This document shows positions 25,543 to 34,439 of a DNA stretch of 64,000 bases, one piece after another. Source of the stretch: Mesorhizobium kowhaii (lineage in GTDB: Bacteria; Pseudomonadota; Alphaproteobacteria; Rhizobiales; Rhizobiaceae); contig NZ_MZXV01000085.1 in assembly GCF_003253745.1 (NCBI RefSeq), forward strand, positions 124,001 through 188,000, given 5' to 3'. Below the pieces are notes generated by a model. That model saw nothing but the letters and a program-made list of their open reading frames with translations. It did no database searches and was not told the DNA's origin. Numbering within the stretch: the stretch's first letter is position 1; each line of letters opens with the position of its first letter. Both the position numbers and the translations under genes were made by a program.

Positions 25543-25702
25543 GCAATTCCAGGAAAAGTGTGAAGCGGTTTTCCGTCCGGAATTGCGACAAAACAAGGGG
25601 GCAATTCCAGGAAAAGTGTGAAGCGGTTTTCCGTCCGGAATTGCGACAAAACAAGAGGGCAATTCCAGGAAAAGTGTGAAGCGGTTTTCCATCCGGAATT
25701 GC
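25543..25702. repeat. Three tandem copies of a 58-bp palindromic element
   Basis: Copies start at 25543, 25601 and 25659. Each has arms GCAATTCC/GGAATTGC around the core AGGAAAAGTGTGAAGCGG followed by TTTTCCGTCC, and copies 1 and 2 are followed by GACAAAACAAG. The period is exactly 58 bp; copy 3 has one change (CATCC for CGTCC). It fills the gap between era and the phosphotransferase gene. Confidence 0.92.
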
Positions 25703-25720
25703 ATCGAATCAACTGGGTCC

Positions 25721-26611
25721 ATGGACAGCAAGCCGAACATCGACACCGCGCTTGTCAGCCGGTTGATCGCGACGCAATTTCCCCAGTGGAAGGATCTTGC
25801 GATCAGGCCGGTCGAGTTTGGCGGCTGTGACAACAGGACCTTCCATCTGGGCGGTGAGATGACCGTAAGGCTGCCGAGCGCTGCCGACTATTCCCGGCAA
25901 GTGGAAAAGGAGCATCGCTGGCTGCCGAGGCTTGCGCCTCTGTTGCCGCTGCCGATCCCGGTGCCACTGGCGATGGGGATACCTGCCGAAGACTATCCCT
26001 GGCATTGGTCCGTCTATGGCTGGATCGAAGGCGAGACGGCAAAGCGGAAGCGTATCGCCAGCCTGTCGCAATTCGCATCAGACCTGGCCGCATTCCTGGT
26101 TGCCTTGCAACGGATCGACGCCACCGGCGGACCGGCGCCGGGGCAACACAACTTCTTTCGCGGCGGTCCGCTCAGCGTCTATGACGGCGAAGCCCGGGAT
26201 GCGATTGCAGCTCTCGCCGGCAAGATCGATACGAACGCCGCAAGCGCGGTGTGGGAGGCGGCACTTGCCGCGACATGCCACGGCGCGCCGGTCTGGTTCC
26301 ACGGTGACGTCAGTTGGGGAAACCTGTTGGTCAGGCAGGGCCGGTTGAGCGCGGTGATCGACTTCGGAACCTCGGGCGTCGGCGATCCCTCATGCGATCT
26401 GGCGATTGCGTGGACGCTGTTCGAAGGCAAAAGCCGGGAGATTTTTCGCGCCGGCCTTCCGGCCGACGCGGCCATGTGGGCGCGCGGTCGCGGCTGGACG
26501 CTGTGGAAGGCGCTGATCACGGTCGCCGGCCACATCGGCGTCAACTTAGGTGAGGTTGAAAAATCCCGACATGTGATCGATGAAGTGCTTGCCGATGCGC
26601 GCGGGGCGTGA
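25721..26611 (+). CDS. Aminoglycoside phosphotransferase-family kinase
   Basis: A 296-residue APH/choline kinase-fold protein. The catalytic loop WFHGDVSWGNLLV and the metal motif VIDFGTSGVGDPSCDLA are intact; the N-lobe has FGGCDNRTFHLG and MTVRLPSAADYSRQVEKEH. These enzymes phosphorylate small molecules; the chromosomal ones in rhizobia are often annotated as aminoglycoside kinases without proof of resistance. Start ATG at 25721 lies 18 bp after a tandem repeat array and lacks a strong ribosome site. No neighbour suggests a substrate. Confidence 0.87.
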   Translation: MDSKPNIDTALVSRLIATQFPQWKDLAIRPVEFGGCDNRTFHLGGEMTVRLPSAADYSRQVEKEHRWLPRLAPLLPLPIPVPLAMGIPAEDYPWHWSVYGWIEGETAKRKRIASLSQFASDLAAFLVALQRIDATGGPAPGQHNFFRGGPLSVYDGEARDAIAALAGKIDTNAASAVWEAALAATCHGAPVWFHGDVSWGNLLVRQGRLSAVIDFGTSGVGDPSCDLAIAWTLFEGKSREIFRAGLPADAAMWARGRGWTLWKALITVAGHIGVNLGEVEKSRHVIDEVLADARGA

Positions 26612-27337
26612 TGTCGCCTGGATGGCGGGGCTACCGCAGTTGTCCAAGACAACCCGTGCTTATTGACGCCGACACGGCCAAAAATCCCGAGCGGTTTCTG
26701 AAAGATTTCCGATATTTCCATAGGCGGGGCCGATATCGTTCGGCTGTCTCGTCGCTACAGGACGATCCGCCTCAATTGGCGCGCGAGACCCAGCCCAGAA
26801 TCGTCTTCAACGGTTGGCCGCTGTCACAATAATCACCGCGACGGCGCTCCGGTGAGTTTCGATCGCCTCGGCAAAAGCAAAATCGGCCGGGCAGGCGTGG
26901 CCCGGCATTTCGGCGCAGCGCCAGGGCACGATTGACGGGCGGATGTCATCGGATGGTTGGGTGGGTGAAAAAATATCCAGCTGTTTTTCACTAAAAATAG
27001 ACTTATATCCGCACATATGGCGCAATTGTAGAAATTACTTGCCTACAAAAGGTAGTTAGCCACGAAATTATCTGGATATATATTGAATGTATGACGTTGT
27101 TCCAATTGTGCCGATAGCGATTGTGGTAAGTGTTATTTGTGCAACACAGCATTAATCTGTTCTTGGAATCGGATTTATTTCTGGAATCGTCATTGAAGGC
27201 AGAAGATCGATGGGTATGTTCGCCACCGAAAAGGGGGAGCGGTGCGAGCCTTTTTCATTGTGGGGGTGAGGCGGGAAAACATTGCCGCCAGCCACAAATC
27301 CGAAGCCATTTTAAACTTTGACTGGAGAGGTCAGAAA
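26612..27337. promoter_or_regulatory. Non-coding stretch and AT-rich porin leader
   Basis: 726 bp with no gene I can support. The first ~330 bp is high-GC and featureless. From ~26960 the DNA is strikingly AT-rich for this genome (ATATCCAGCTGTTTTTCAC, TATCTGGATATATATTG), with a small inverted repeat TATCCAG...CTGGATA spanning 26975-27078. It most likely holds the porin promoter and a long untranslated leader. GGAGAGG at 27323 is the porin ribosome site. Confidence 0.55.
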
Positions 27338-28510
27338 ATGAACATCAAGAGCCTTCTTCTCGGCTCAGCCGCGGCCCTGATCGCGGTCAGCGGCGCGCGC
27401 GCGGCTGACGCTGTCGTCGTCGCCGAACCGGAACCGGCCGAATACGTCAAGATCTGCGACGTCTATGGCGCCGGCTACTTCTACATCCCGGGCACCGAGA
27501 CCTGCCTGCGCATCGGCGGCTATGTCCGTTATGATATCGGCGTTGGCGATGCCGGCTCGCTCGATGGCGTCAACCACGTTCCGGACCACCAGAGCGCCGG
27601 CGACACGCACTCGACCTACTACAAGAACACCCGCTTCACGCTGAAGACCTGGACCGGTCAGGAGACCGAGCTCGGTACCCTCAAGACCTACACCGAGACC
27701 CGCTTCAACTACGGCAACAGCAGCGGCGACTATCTTGATCAAGCCGCCTCCAATGCGGACGACTGGCAAGGCCGCAACAAGTCCCTCTCGCTGCGTTATG
27801 CCTGGATTCAGCTCGGCGGCCTGCGCGTCGGCAAGGATGATACGGCTTTCGATACGTTCATCGGCTATGCCGGCAACGTCATCCAGGATACGCTGGTTCC
27901 GTATGGCGGGCAGGAGAGCAACGTCGTTCAGTACTACTTCGACGCAGGCAACGGCTTCACGGGGCTGGTCTCTCTCGAAGAAGGCGCCGGCAAGGTCGGC
28001 ACCATCGACAGCTATGTTCCGCATGTCGTCGGCGGCTTGAAGTACAAGGGCGACTGGGGTGCGGTCACCGGCGTCGTCGCCTATGACAGCAATTACGAGG
28101 AAGTGGCCGGCAAGGTCCGTTTGGACGTCAATGTCAGCAAGGAACTGACGTTGTTCATCATCGGCGGCTACGGCACGGACGACAACCTCAACGACAATGC
28201 TGGCAACGCCATCGATGCCAGCGGTCGCGGCTTCTACAAGCAGTGGGGCGGCAACTGGGCAGTCTGGGGCGGTGGCACCTACAAGTTCAACGACAAGACC
28301 GCGTTCAACGCCCAGGTCTCTTATGACGACTGGAAGAACCTCGGCATCGCCGCGAACGTTGCCTATACCGTTGTGCCCGGCTTTACGGTCACGGCTGAAG
28401 TCGATTACCTCAATGCTGGAAAGTTCGACGACGCCGACTTCAACAACTGGACCAAGGCCAACAAGAAGAGCAGCGTCGGCGGTATTCTCCGCTTCCAGCG
28501 CTCGTTCTAA
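27338..28510 (+). CDS. Outer-membrane porin, Omp2 type
   Basis: A 390-residue general-diffusion porin. The signal peptide is MNIKSLLLGSAAALIAVSG ending at ARA. Mature landmarks are EYVKICDVYGAGYFYIPG, CLRIGGYVRYDIG (two Cys as in Brucella Omp2a/b), FTLKTWTGQETELGTL and the C-terminal SSVGGILRFQRSF ending in Phe, the usual outer-membrane targeting end. Beta-barrel trimers in the outer membrane are expected. GGAGAGGTC precedes the ATG and a strong terminator follows. Two decayed copies of parts of this family lie at 8120-8953. Confidence 0.95.
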   Translation: MNIKSLLLGSAAALIAVSGARAADAVVVAEPEPAEYVKICDVYGAGYFYIPGTETCLRIGGYVRYDIGVGDAGSLDGVNHVPDHQSAGDTHSTYYKNTRFTLKTWTGQETELGTLKTYTETRFNYGNSSGDYLDQAASNADDWQGRNKSLSLRYAWIQLGGLRVGKDDTAFDTFIGYAGNVIQDTLVPYGGQESNVVQYYFDAGNGFTGLVSLEEGAGKVGTIDSYVPHVVGGLKYKGDWGAVTGVVAYDSNYEEVAGKVRLDVNVSKELTLFIIGGYGTDDNLNDNAGNAIDASGRGFYKQWGGNWAVWGGGTYKFNDKTAFNAQVSYDDWKNLGIAANVAYTVVPGFTVTAEVDYLNAGKFDDADFNNWTKANKKSSVGGILRFQRSF

Positions 28511-28533
28511 CGGATCGACTGACCTTACCAGGC

Positions 28534-28565
28534 CGCCCGCAGCGTATCGCTGCGGGCGTTTTTTA
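28534..28565 (+). terminator. Rho-independent terminator of porin gene
   Basis: CGCCCGCAGCG, a short TAT-like loop and CGCTGCGGGCG form a long GC hairpin immediately followed by TTTTTT, 24 bp after the porin stop. This is a textbook intrinsic terminator. Confidence 0.9.
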
Positions 28566-28645
28566 TGCGCTGTCCCAGTCCCGGTCTGTCAGGTACCAAA
28601 ACCCATACCTTGATTTCGCCATCCAACCGGTGAAAAGCTCTGGAG

Positions 28646-29422
28646 ATGGAATGGCGCGACGAGGGAATCATTCTCGGCACCCGCAAGCATGGCGAAACCA
28701 GCGCCATTCTCGAGGTGATGACACGCGCGCATGGCCGTCATCTCGGCCTTGTTCGCGGCGGCCGTTCGCGCAAGCAGCAGCCCGTTCTCCAACCCGGCAA
28801 TCGCGTCGACTTGTTGTGGCGGGCGCGGCTTGACGAGCATCTCGGCACGTTCCAGGCCGAGGCGATCGAGATGAACGCCGCCCGGCTGATGGACAGCGCG
28901 GTGGCCGTCTATGGGCTGCAGACCATGGCCGCGCATCTGCGCCTGTTGCCGGAGCGCGACGCGCATGAAGGTCTCTACGAAACGCTTGCCGTGATGATCG
29001 TCCATCTCGACGATGCCGACGCTGCCGGCGAACTGGTGGCGCGCTTCGAGCTTCTGGTGCTGGACGAACTCGGCTTTGGCCTCGATCTCAGTCAATGCGC
29101 CGCCACCGGCACGCGGCAGGACCTGGCCTATGTCTCGCCCAAATCGGGACGCGCGGTATCGCGCGAAGCAGGCTTGCCATGGCGCGACAAGATGCTGGCC
29201 TTGCCGGCCTTCCTGCAGCGCGGCTCCGGCCTGCGCGGCGATCCGGCGGCGGTCGACGACGCCTTCCGGCTGACCGGCTTCTTCTTCACCCGCCACGTCT
29301 ATGAGCCGCGCGGCATAGAGCCGCCCGACGCCCGCGCCGGCTTTCTTGCCGCACTGCGCAAACACCACGCGCGCAGCAAGACCATAGCCGGAGAGGATGC
29401 CGCCAGAGAAATCATCACATGA
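28646..29422 (+). CDS. recO: DNA repair protein RecO
   Basis: A 258-residue recombination mediator of the RecFOR pathway that anneals SSB-coated DNA. The N-terminal OB fold begins WRDEGIILGTRKHGETSAIL, and GLVRGGRSRKQQPVLQPGN is characteristic. The C-terminal helical domain includes FELLVLDELGFGLDLSQCA. Length is typical. It overlaps the downstream thioesterase by ATGA, so the two are co-translated. In related genomes recO follows era directly. Confidence 0.95.
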   Translation: MEWRDEGIILGTRKHGETSAILEVMTRAHGRHLGLVRGGRSRKQQPVLQPGNRVDLLWRARLDEHLGTFQAEAIEMNAARLMDSAVAVYGLQTMAAHLRLLPERDAHEGLYETLAVMIVHLDDADAAGELVARFELLVLDELGFGLDLSQCAATGTRQDLAYVSPKSGRAVSREAGLPWRDKMLALPAFLQRGSGLRGDPAAVDDAFRLTGFFFTRHVYEPRGIEPPDARAGFLAALRKHHARSKTIAGEDAAREIIT

Positions 29423-29937
29423 GCGAGGTCGAATTGTATCCGGGCTGGGTCTCACCGCTCGGCCTCGGCACGATTCCGCACGCCGACATTCTAGAATACA
29501 CCGGCCTGGACTTGCTGCAGCGTATTATCGACGGCAAGTATCCGGCGCCGCCGATCTCCTTCCAGCTCAGCTTCGCGCTGACCGAAGTGTCGGAAGGCCG
29601 TGCGGTGTTCCGTGGCGTGCCCAACGAGCGCCACCTCAACCCGCTGGGCAGCGTGCATGGCGGCTGGGCGGCGACGCTGCTCGATTCGGCACTGGCTTGC
29701 GCCGTGCAGACGCTGCTCGAAAAGGGTGAGGCCTATACAACGGCGGAGTTCAAGGTGAATTTGACCCGGCCCATCACACCGAAGACAGGCGAGGTGGTCT
29801 GCGAGGGCAAAGTCGTCCACAAGGGCCGTACGCTGGCGGTGTCGGAAGCGACGCTGAAGGATGCCGGCGGCAAGTTGCTGGCTTTCGGCACCGAAACATG
29901 CTCGATCTTTCCGGCCGCCAATCTGGCGGCGCGTTGA
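29419..29937 (+). CDS. PaaI-family (hotdog) thioesterase
   Basis: A 172-residue hotdog-fold protein. The HGGWAATLLDSALACAVQ motif (with GSVHGG before it) and FKVNLTRPITPKTGEV match the PaaI/YdiI acyl-CoA thioesterase group. It would hydrolyse a CoA thioester in the cytoplasm; the substrate is unknown. It starts within the recO stop codon. The extra ~35 N-terminal residues (YPGWVSPLGLGTIPHADI) precede the core fold, as in some aromatic-type thioesterases. Confidence 0.88.
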   Translation: MSEVELYPGWVSPLGLGTIPHADILEYTGLDLLQRIIDGKYPAPPISFQLSFALTEVSEGRAVFRGVPNERHLNPLGSVHGGWAATLLDSALACAVQTLLEKGEAYTTAEFKVNLTRPITPKTGEVVCEGKVVHKGRTLAVSEATLKDAGGKLLAFGTETCSIFPAANLAAR

Positions 29938-30019
29938 GTTTCCGGCCGTTTGGCCGCCGCATTTGAATGTCAGTGAGACTGAACGTCAGTGAAAACTGGC
30001 CTGGTTTGGGGGAACCGCC

Positions 30020-32764
30020 ATGTTTGAAAGCCTGATCGGCCTTGTCGCCATCATCGCTTTGTTCGTCATCATTTCGCGCCAGCAGAGTCGCATCGGCCTT
30101 GTCGAGCGCGAGCTTGGCGCTCTGCGCAGCCTCGTGCTTTCGGGCGTCGTGCCGCCTGCGGCCAAGCCGTCCGAACAGGCAGCGGCCGACAAAGCGCCCG
30201 CCGATGTGGCTCCGGTCGTGGCGACCGATATCGTCTCGCCAGCGGTGAGCGAGGCGGTCACCGCGGAGGCAGAAGCCCTGACCGGCGAGGCCGTGTCCGG
30301 GCCATGGGCGCCAAGTGATGCGGCGCTGAAGGCGGCAGAACCTGCCGAGCCGGCCGCCGCGGCGAAAGCCGCCCGCCAGTCCGATGTCGAAACCGCGCTC
30401 GGCACCCGCTGGGCGGTCTGGGTCGGCGGCATTGCGCTGGCGCTGGGCGGCCTGTTCCTGATCCGCTACACCATCGAGGCCGGCATTTTCGGTCCGGGCG
30501 TGCGGCTGACGATGGCCGCGGTTCTCGGCCTGGTGCTGGTCGCCGGCGGCGAGTTCATCCGCCGCACCGGCTTCAAGGTGCCGGTGCAAGGTGCCGCTGG
30601 CGCCTATATTCCGGCGATCCTGACGGCGGCCGGTGCCTTCATCCTGTTCGGCACCGTCTATGCCGCGCATGGCATTTACGGCTTCATCGGCCCGGCGCTC
30701 GCCTTTACGCTGCTCGGCGCCATCGGCGTGGCGACGATCGCAGCCGCCCTGGTCCATGGCCAGGCGCTGGCCGGCATTGGCCTCATCGGCGCCATGGTGA
30801 CGCCGATGCTGGTTGCCTCGCAGGCGCCCAATCCCTGGGCACTGTTCGGCTATCTCGCGATCGTGCTTGCCGCCACCGCCGTCATCGCCCGCATGCGCGA
30901 CTGGACGTTGCTGATGGCGGCGGCCTTTTTCGGCACCGGTGTCTGGACCATCCTCTACATGACCGATGCGCCCGGCGCGAACCTCTCCACCATCCTGTTC
31001 ATCGACGCCGTCACGCTGGCCGTGCTTGCGTTTGTCTGGCTCAGCCGCCGTGGCGACGAGGCCGGACCAGCCAGGGCTTTCGACTGGCCGTCCATCGTGC
31101 CTGGCCTGTTCGTCGCATTCTCGGCGCTGGGCCTGTCAGTCGACCCGGCCTTCATCGCCGCCGGTGATGCCTTGCCGGGCGCCGTGCTGATCGCCGCAAT
31201 GGTGGCCGTCGCGCTCTATCGCCCACTGGCGCTGCCGCTCCTCTATGCCGCAGGACTGGTGACGGTGATGATCTATCTCGGCATCATCCCACCGACCTCG
31301 ATCGCCTCCGACTTTTCGGGCGGCGCCTTGGGCGTCGATGGCCTGCCTGTGGCCACATCCAACGCGCTGACATTGCGCATCGGCATCGCGCTTGGCCTGG
31401 TCTTCATAGGCGCCGGCTTCTGGGCCGCCCACAGGTTCGCCGCCGCGACACGGATCCGCGCGGCCTCATGGGCGGCGTGGGGCGTCATCGTGCCGCTGGT
31501 CATCCTGCTGGCGCTCTGGTTCACCTTCGGCAATGTCGACCGCGACCTTGTCTACGCCGCTGTCGCAGCGCTGCTGGTCGTGGTTTTCGCCGCCGGCAGC
31601 GAGTGGATCGCGCGCGGCGAGGAACCGCCGCTCGAGGGCGGCGTGGCGGTGTCGTTTGCCCTGGGCGGTGCGGCCATCGCTGGCCTCTTGATGCTGCATA
31701 TGGCTTTCGGTTCCGGCTGGACCACCATCCTGCTCGGTGCAGCGGCCATCGTGCCGGCGCTGGCCACGCGTTGGCGCTCCTATCCGGTGCTCGGCTGGAT
31801 TTCGGTTGGCGCGGTGATCGCGGTGCTCGGCCGGGTCGCTTTCGACCCGACCATCGTCGGCGCCGAATTCTTGTCGACCACACCGGTGTTCAACTGGCTG
31901 CTGCCGGGCTACAGCGTGCCGGCGCTCGCCTTCGGCTTCGCCGCCTGGCAGCTTGCCCGCACCACCAACGGCCGCCCACGCCTCGCCATGGAAGCAGCGG
32001 CGGCATTGTTTGCGCTGCTCACGCTGGCCATGCTGGTGCGCCATGCCATGCATGGCGGCGTCATCGACACGGGGGCGATGACGCTCGCCGAGCAGGCGAT
32101 CTACACGCTGATCGCCATCGGCGCCGGCGCCATCCTGGTCGCCATCGACATGCGCTCGCCAAGCTCGGTGCTGCGCTATGGTTCGATGGCCGCCGGTGTG
32201 GTTTCGGTCGCCTTCATCGTCGTCCGGCATTTCGTGGTGCTCAATCCGCTGTTCACCGACGAATCAACCGGCCAGATCCCGGTGTTCAACCTGTTGTTCC
32301 TCGCCTATCTCCTGCCGGCGGTCGCCGCCGGGGCATTGGCGCTCTACGCCAGGGACAAGCGGCCGAAATGGTATGCGCAGATGCTGGCGCTGGTGGCGGC
32401 TGTGCTTGCCTTCGCCTATGCCACCCTGTCGGTCAGGCGTCTGTTCAAGGGCGAGTTCATCGGCCTGTGGAGCGGTCTTGGCCAATTGGAGACCTACACC
32501 TATTCGGCGCTTTGGCTGGTTATCGGCGTGGCGCTGCTCACCGCCGGCGTCTGGCTGAAATCACAGGTGCTGCGCATTGCCTCCGCCGCGCTGATTTCGG
32601 TCGCCGTGCTGAAGGTCTTCATCTTCGACATGTCGGAGCTGGAAGGCGTGCTGCGGGCGCTGTCCTTCATCGGCCTTGGCGCGGTGCTGATCGGCATCGG
32701 CCTGTTCTACCAGCGCTTGCTGACGCGGGCAGCGAGGGAGAAAATACCCGTCGGCGAGCAGTGA
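30020..32764 (+). CDS. Large DUF2339 polytopic membrane protein
   Basis: A 914-residue membrane protein with an N-terminal anchor (SLIGLVAIIALFVIISRQ), a coiled/charged segment (QSRIGLVERELGALRSL), an Ala/Pro-rich linker to ~125, and the DUF2339 core beginning ALGTRWAVWVGGIALALGG. By eye the core has well over 20 hydrophobic segments to the C terminus. Function is unknown; the family is usually described only as predicted membrane protein. A single-gene unit: the recO/thioesterase pair ends 82 bp before it, and the ECF promoter follows its stop. Confidence 0.88.
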   Translation: MFESLIGLVAIIALFVIISRQQSRIGLVERELGALRSLVLSGVVPPAAKPSEQAAADKAPADVAPVVATDIVSPAVSEAVTAEAEALTGEAVSGPWAPSDAALKAAEPAEPAAAAKAARQSDVETALGTRWAVWVGGIALALGGLFLIRYTIEAGIFGPGVRLTMAAVLGLVLVAGGEFIRRTGFKVPVQGAAGAYIPAILTAAGAFILFGTVYAAHGIYGFIGPALAFTLLGAIGVATIAAALVHGQALAGIGLIGAMVTPMLVASQAPNPWALFGYLAIVLAATAVIARMRDWTLLMAAAFFGTGVWTILYMTDAPGANLSTILFIDAVTLAVLAFVWLSRRGDEAGPARAFDWPSIVPGLFVAFSALGLSVDPAFIAAGDALPGAVLIAAMVAVALYRPLALPLLYAAGLVTVMIYLGIIPPTSIASDFSGGALGVDGLPVATSNALTLRIGIALGLVFIGAGFWAAHRFAAATRIRAASWAAWGVIVPLVILLALWFTFGNVDRDLVYAAVAALLVVVFAAGSEWIARGEEPPLEGGVAVSFALGGAAIAGLLMLHMAFGSGWTTILLGAAAIVPALATRWRSYPVLGWISVGAVIAVLGRVAFDPTIVGAEFLSTTPVFNWLLPGYSVPALAFGFAAWQLARTTNGRPRLAMEAAAALFALLTLAMLVRHAMHGGVIDTGAMTLAEQAIYTLIAIGAGAILVAIDMRSPSSVLRYGSMAAGVVSVAFIVVRHFVVLNPLFTDESTGQIPVFNLLFLAYLLPAVAAGALALYARDKRPKWYAQMLALVAAVLAFAYATLSVRRLFKGEFIGLWSGLGQLETYTYSALWLVIGVALLTAGVWLKSQVLRIASAALISVAVLKVFIFDMSELEGVLRALSFIGLGAVLIGIGLFYQRLLTRAAREKIPVGEQ

Positions 32765-32786
32765 CGACAGGTACTCAATTTAGCCG

Positions 32787-32812
32787 GGAATAAAACGGTC
32801 GCCCATCTCGTT
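32787..32812 (+). promoter_or_regulatory. Candidate ECF-type promoter (GGAAT-N17-CGTT)
   Basis: GGAAT at 32787-32791 and CGTT at 32809-32812 are separated by 17 bases. This resembles the GGAAC-N16/17-CGTT promoters used by alphaproteobacterial ECF sigma factors. It lies ~115 bp upstream of the sigma factor ATG, suggesting autoregulation; transcription would start near 32820. Confidence 0.5.
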
Positions 32813-32925
32813 ATCTCATTGCTTGGGTGACCGGGGCGGCGGACCGCTTCGCGCTGGCCGCTTGCGCCGCGCTCGGAAGGCGCGTTCAATCGGGATCAAC
32901 AAGGGCGACCTCAGAACCAGCGGTC

Positions 32926-33444
32926 ATGGACGAAAAGAAGGCAGCAATCCTTGGCGAAATACCGCGACTGCGCCGCTACGCACGCTCGCTTTTGCGCGAC
33001 CGCGACGCTGCCGACGATCTCGTTCAGGATTGCCTCGAGCGGGCGCTTGTCCGGCTCGACAACTGGCAGACAGGAGAAAGTCCCCGGAGGTGGCTGTTTA
33101 CGATCATGCATCATTTGTTCATCGACCAGATGCGCAAGGTGAACCGTCGCGGTGAAGCGACGATGCTGCCACTGGAAGCGGGCGAGGCGGTGGCCCAGCC
33201 GGCCGAGCAGGTGGAGAGCATCGCTTCGCGCGAGATCATCGACGCATTGCAGGCGATCAGCCCCGACCGGCGCGCGGCTCTTGTCATGGTCGCCATTGAA
33301 GGTTTTTCCTATGCCGAAGCCGCCAACATTCTCGGCGTCCCCGCAGGCACGCTGATGTCGCGCATTGCGCGCGGGCGTGAGGAGTTGCGCGGGTTGCTGG
33401 ACGACACGGCGCGCCGCCGCGCAATAAGGATCGTCGAGAAATGA
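32926..33444 (+). CDS. ECF-type RNA polymerase sigma factor
   Basis: A 172-residue ECF sigma factor. Region 2 has YARSLLRDRDAADDLVQDCL and RRWLFTIMHHLFIDQMRKV; region 4 has ALVMVAIEGFSYAEAANILG and GTLMSRIARGREELRGLL. I choose the ATG at 32926: the GTG at 32827 would start almost at the predicted transcription start site. The 3' end overlaps the anti-sigma gene (ATGA). The stimulus is unknown. The group resembles the small EcfG-paralog-type sigma factors of rhizobia. Confidence 0.9.
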   Translation: MDEKKAAILGEIPRLRRYARSLLRDRDAADDLVQDCLERALVRLDNWQTGESPRRWLFTIMHHLFIDQMRKVNRRGEATMLPLEAGEAVAQPAEQVESIASREIIDALQAISPDRRAALVMVAIEGFSYAEAANILGVPAGTLMSRIARGREELRGLLDDTARRRAIRIVEK

Positions 33445-34232
33445 TCCGCCGCGACTTTTCCGAACGTGACATTCACATGGCGCTCGATGGCGAGCTGCCC
33501 GGCGACGAGCGCGCCGCCTACGATGCCTGGCTCGACGCCAATCCCGAGATGAAGGCCAGGAGCGCCCGCTTCGCCGCCGACCGGGCAGCACTGCGCGCCG
33601 CCTTCGCCGGCGTGCTCGACGAAGCCGTCCCAGCGCGGTTGCGCAAGGTCGTGCTCGGCGAGACGCCGGTCAGGGCGGCGGCGTCACGCTCGCGCTGGTG
33701 GCTTGCCGCTGCGGCGGCCGTGCTCGTGGTCGCTGGCGGGCTTGGCGGATACCTTGCCGGCATCGACCGCGCTGGACAGGAGGATCCGGCGGAAGATCGG
33801 CTGGCCGAACAGGCAATCGCGGCCCATGTCGTCTTCGCTGCCGAAAAGCGGCATGCGGTCGAAGTGCCGGCGAGCGACAAGGATCATTTGCAGACCTGGC
33901 TGTCCAACCGGGTCGGGCTGAAGCTTGTGGCGCCGGACCTGACCGCGAACGGTTTCCAGTTGATCGGCGGCCGGTTGCTGCCGGCCGGCGAAAGCAAGGC
34001 CGCGATGCTGCTCTACGAGGACGACAAGGGCGAGCGTATATCCCTCTTCGTCACGGCGGAATCGGCGCAGAATGCCAAGGGAACCTATACATCGGCGCAA
34101 AACGGCCCCCAGGCCGTCTACTGGCTGGACAAGGGCTATGGCTGCGCCGTTGTCGGCTCGCTGCCGCGCGAGCAATTGGCCGTCGTGGCAAAGAGCGCCT
34201 ATGGCCAGCTTCTGGCCGGCCTGGCCAGTTGA
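33441..34232 (+). CDS. Membrane anti-sigma factor
   Basis: A 263-residue protein coupled to the sigma gene by a 4-bp overlap. The N-terminal ~85 residues (RRDFSERDIHMALDGELPGD) form the cytoplasmic sigma-binding part; no His-x3-Cys-x2-Cys zinc motif is present. One membrane segment follows (WWLAAAAAVLVVAGGLGGYL, ~91-110). The periplasmic domain includes HVVFAAEKRHAVEVPASDKD and NRVGLKLVAPDLTANGFQLI, as in FecR-unrelated rhizobial anti-sigma proteins. It should hold the sigma factor inactive at the membrane until an envelope signal arrives. Confidence 0.88.
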   Translation: MIRRDFSERDIHMALDGELPGDERAAYDAWLDANPEMKARSARFAADRAALRAAFAGVLDEAVPARLRKVVLGETPVRAAASRSRWWLAAAAAVLVVAGGLGGYLAGIDRAGQEDPAEDRLAEQAIAAHVVFAAEKRHAVEVPASDKDHLQTWLSNRVGLKLVAPDLTANGFQLIGGRLLPAGESKAAMLLYEDDKGERISLFVTAESAQNAKGTYTSAQNGPQAVYWLDKGYGCAVVGSLPREQLAVVAKSAYGQLLAGLAS

Positions 34233-34439
34233 AAGGCGCCGCTTTTGATGGCGGCGCCAATGCACAAATAGTGATCCCATTCAAAGCGTTTTGCATCGCT
34301 GGGCTGTTGCCGAATCTGTCACAATTCGGCCCTATTCGAGGTGCGATAGCGCTTTGTGGCCATCAGTATTTTCGGCTGATGTCTCGAACGTTTTCCAGTA
34401 GGGCATTTCCCACCACCAATCGAGGTTTTCTCAAGCCGC

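Noticed and set aside
23601..25712. A long minus-strand open frame (~700 codons) opposite lepB, rnc and era
   Set aside because: Antisense to three conserved genes and running through a tandem repeat; no family resemblance.
26608..26832. A 74-codon plus-strand frame after the phosphotransferase gene
   Set aside because: Overlaps the previous stop, no ribosome site, no recognisable pattern.
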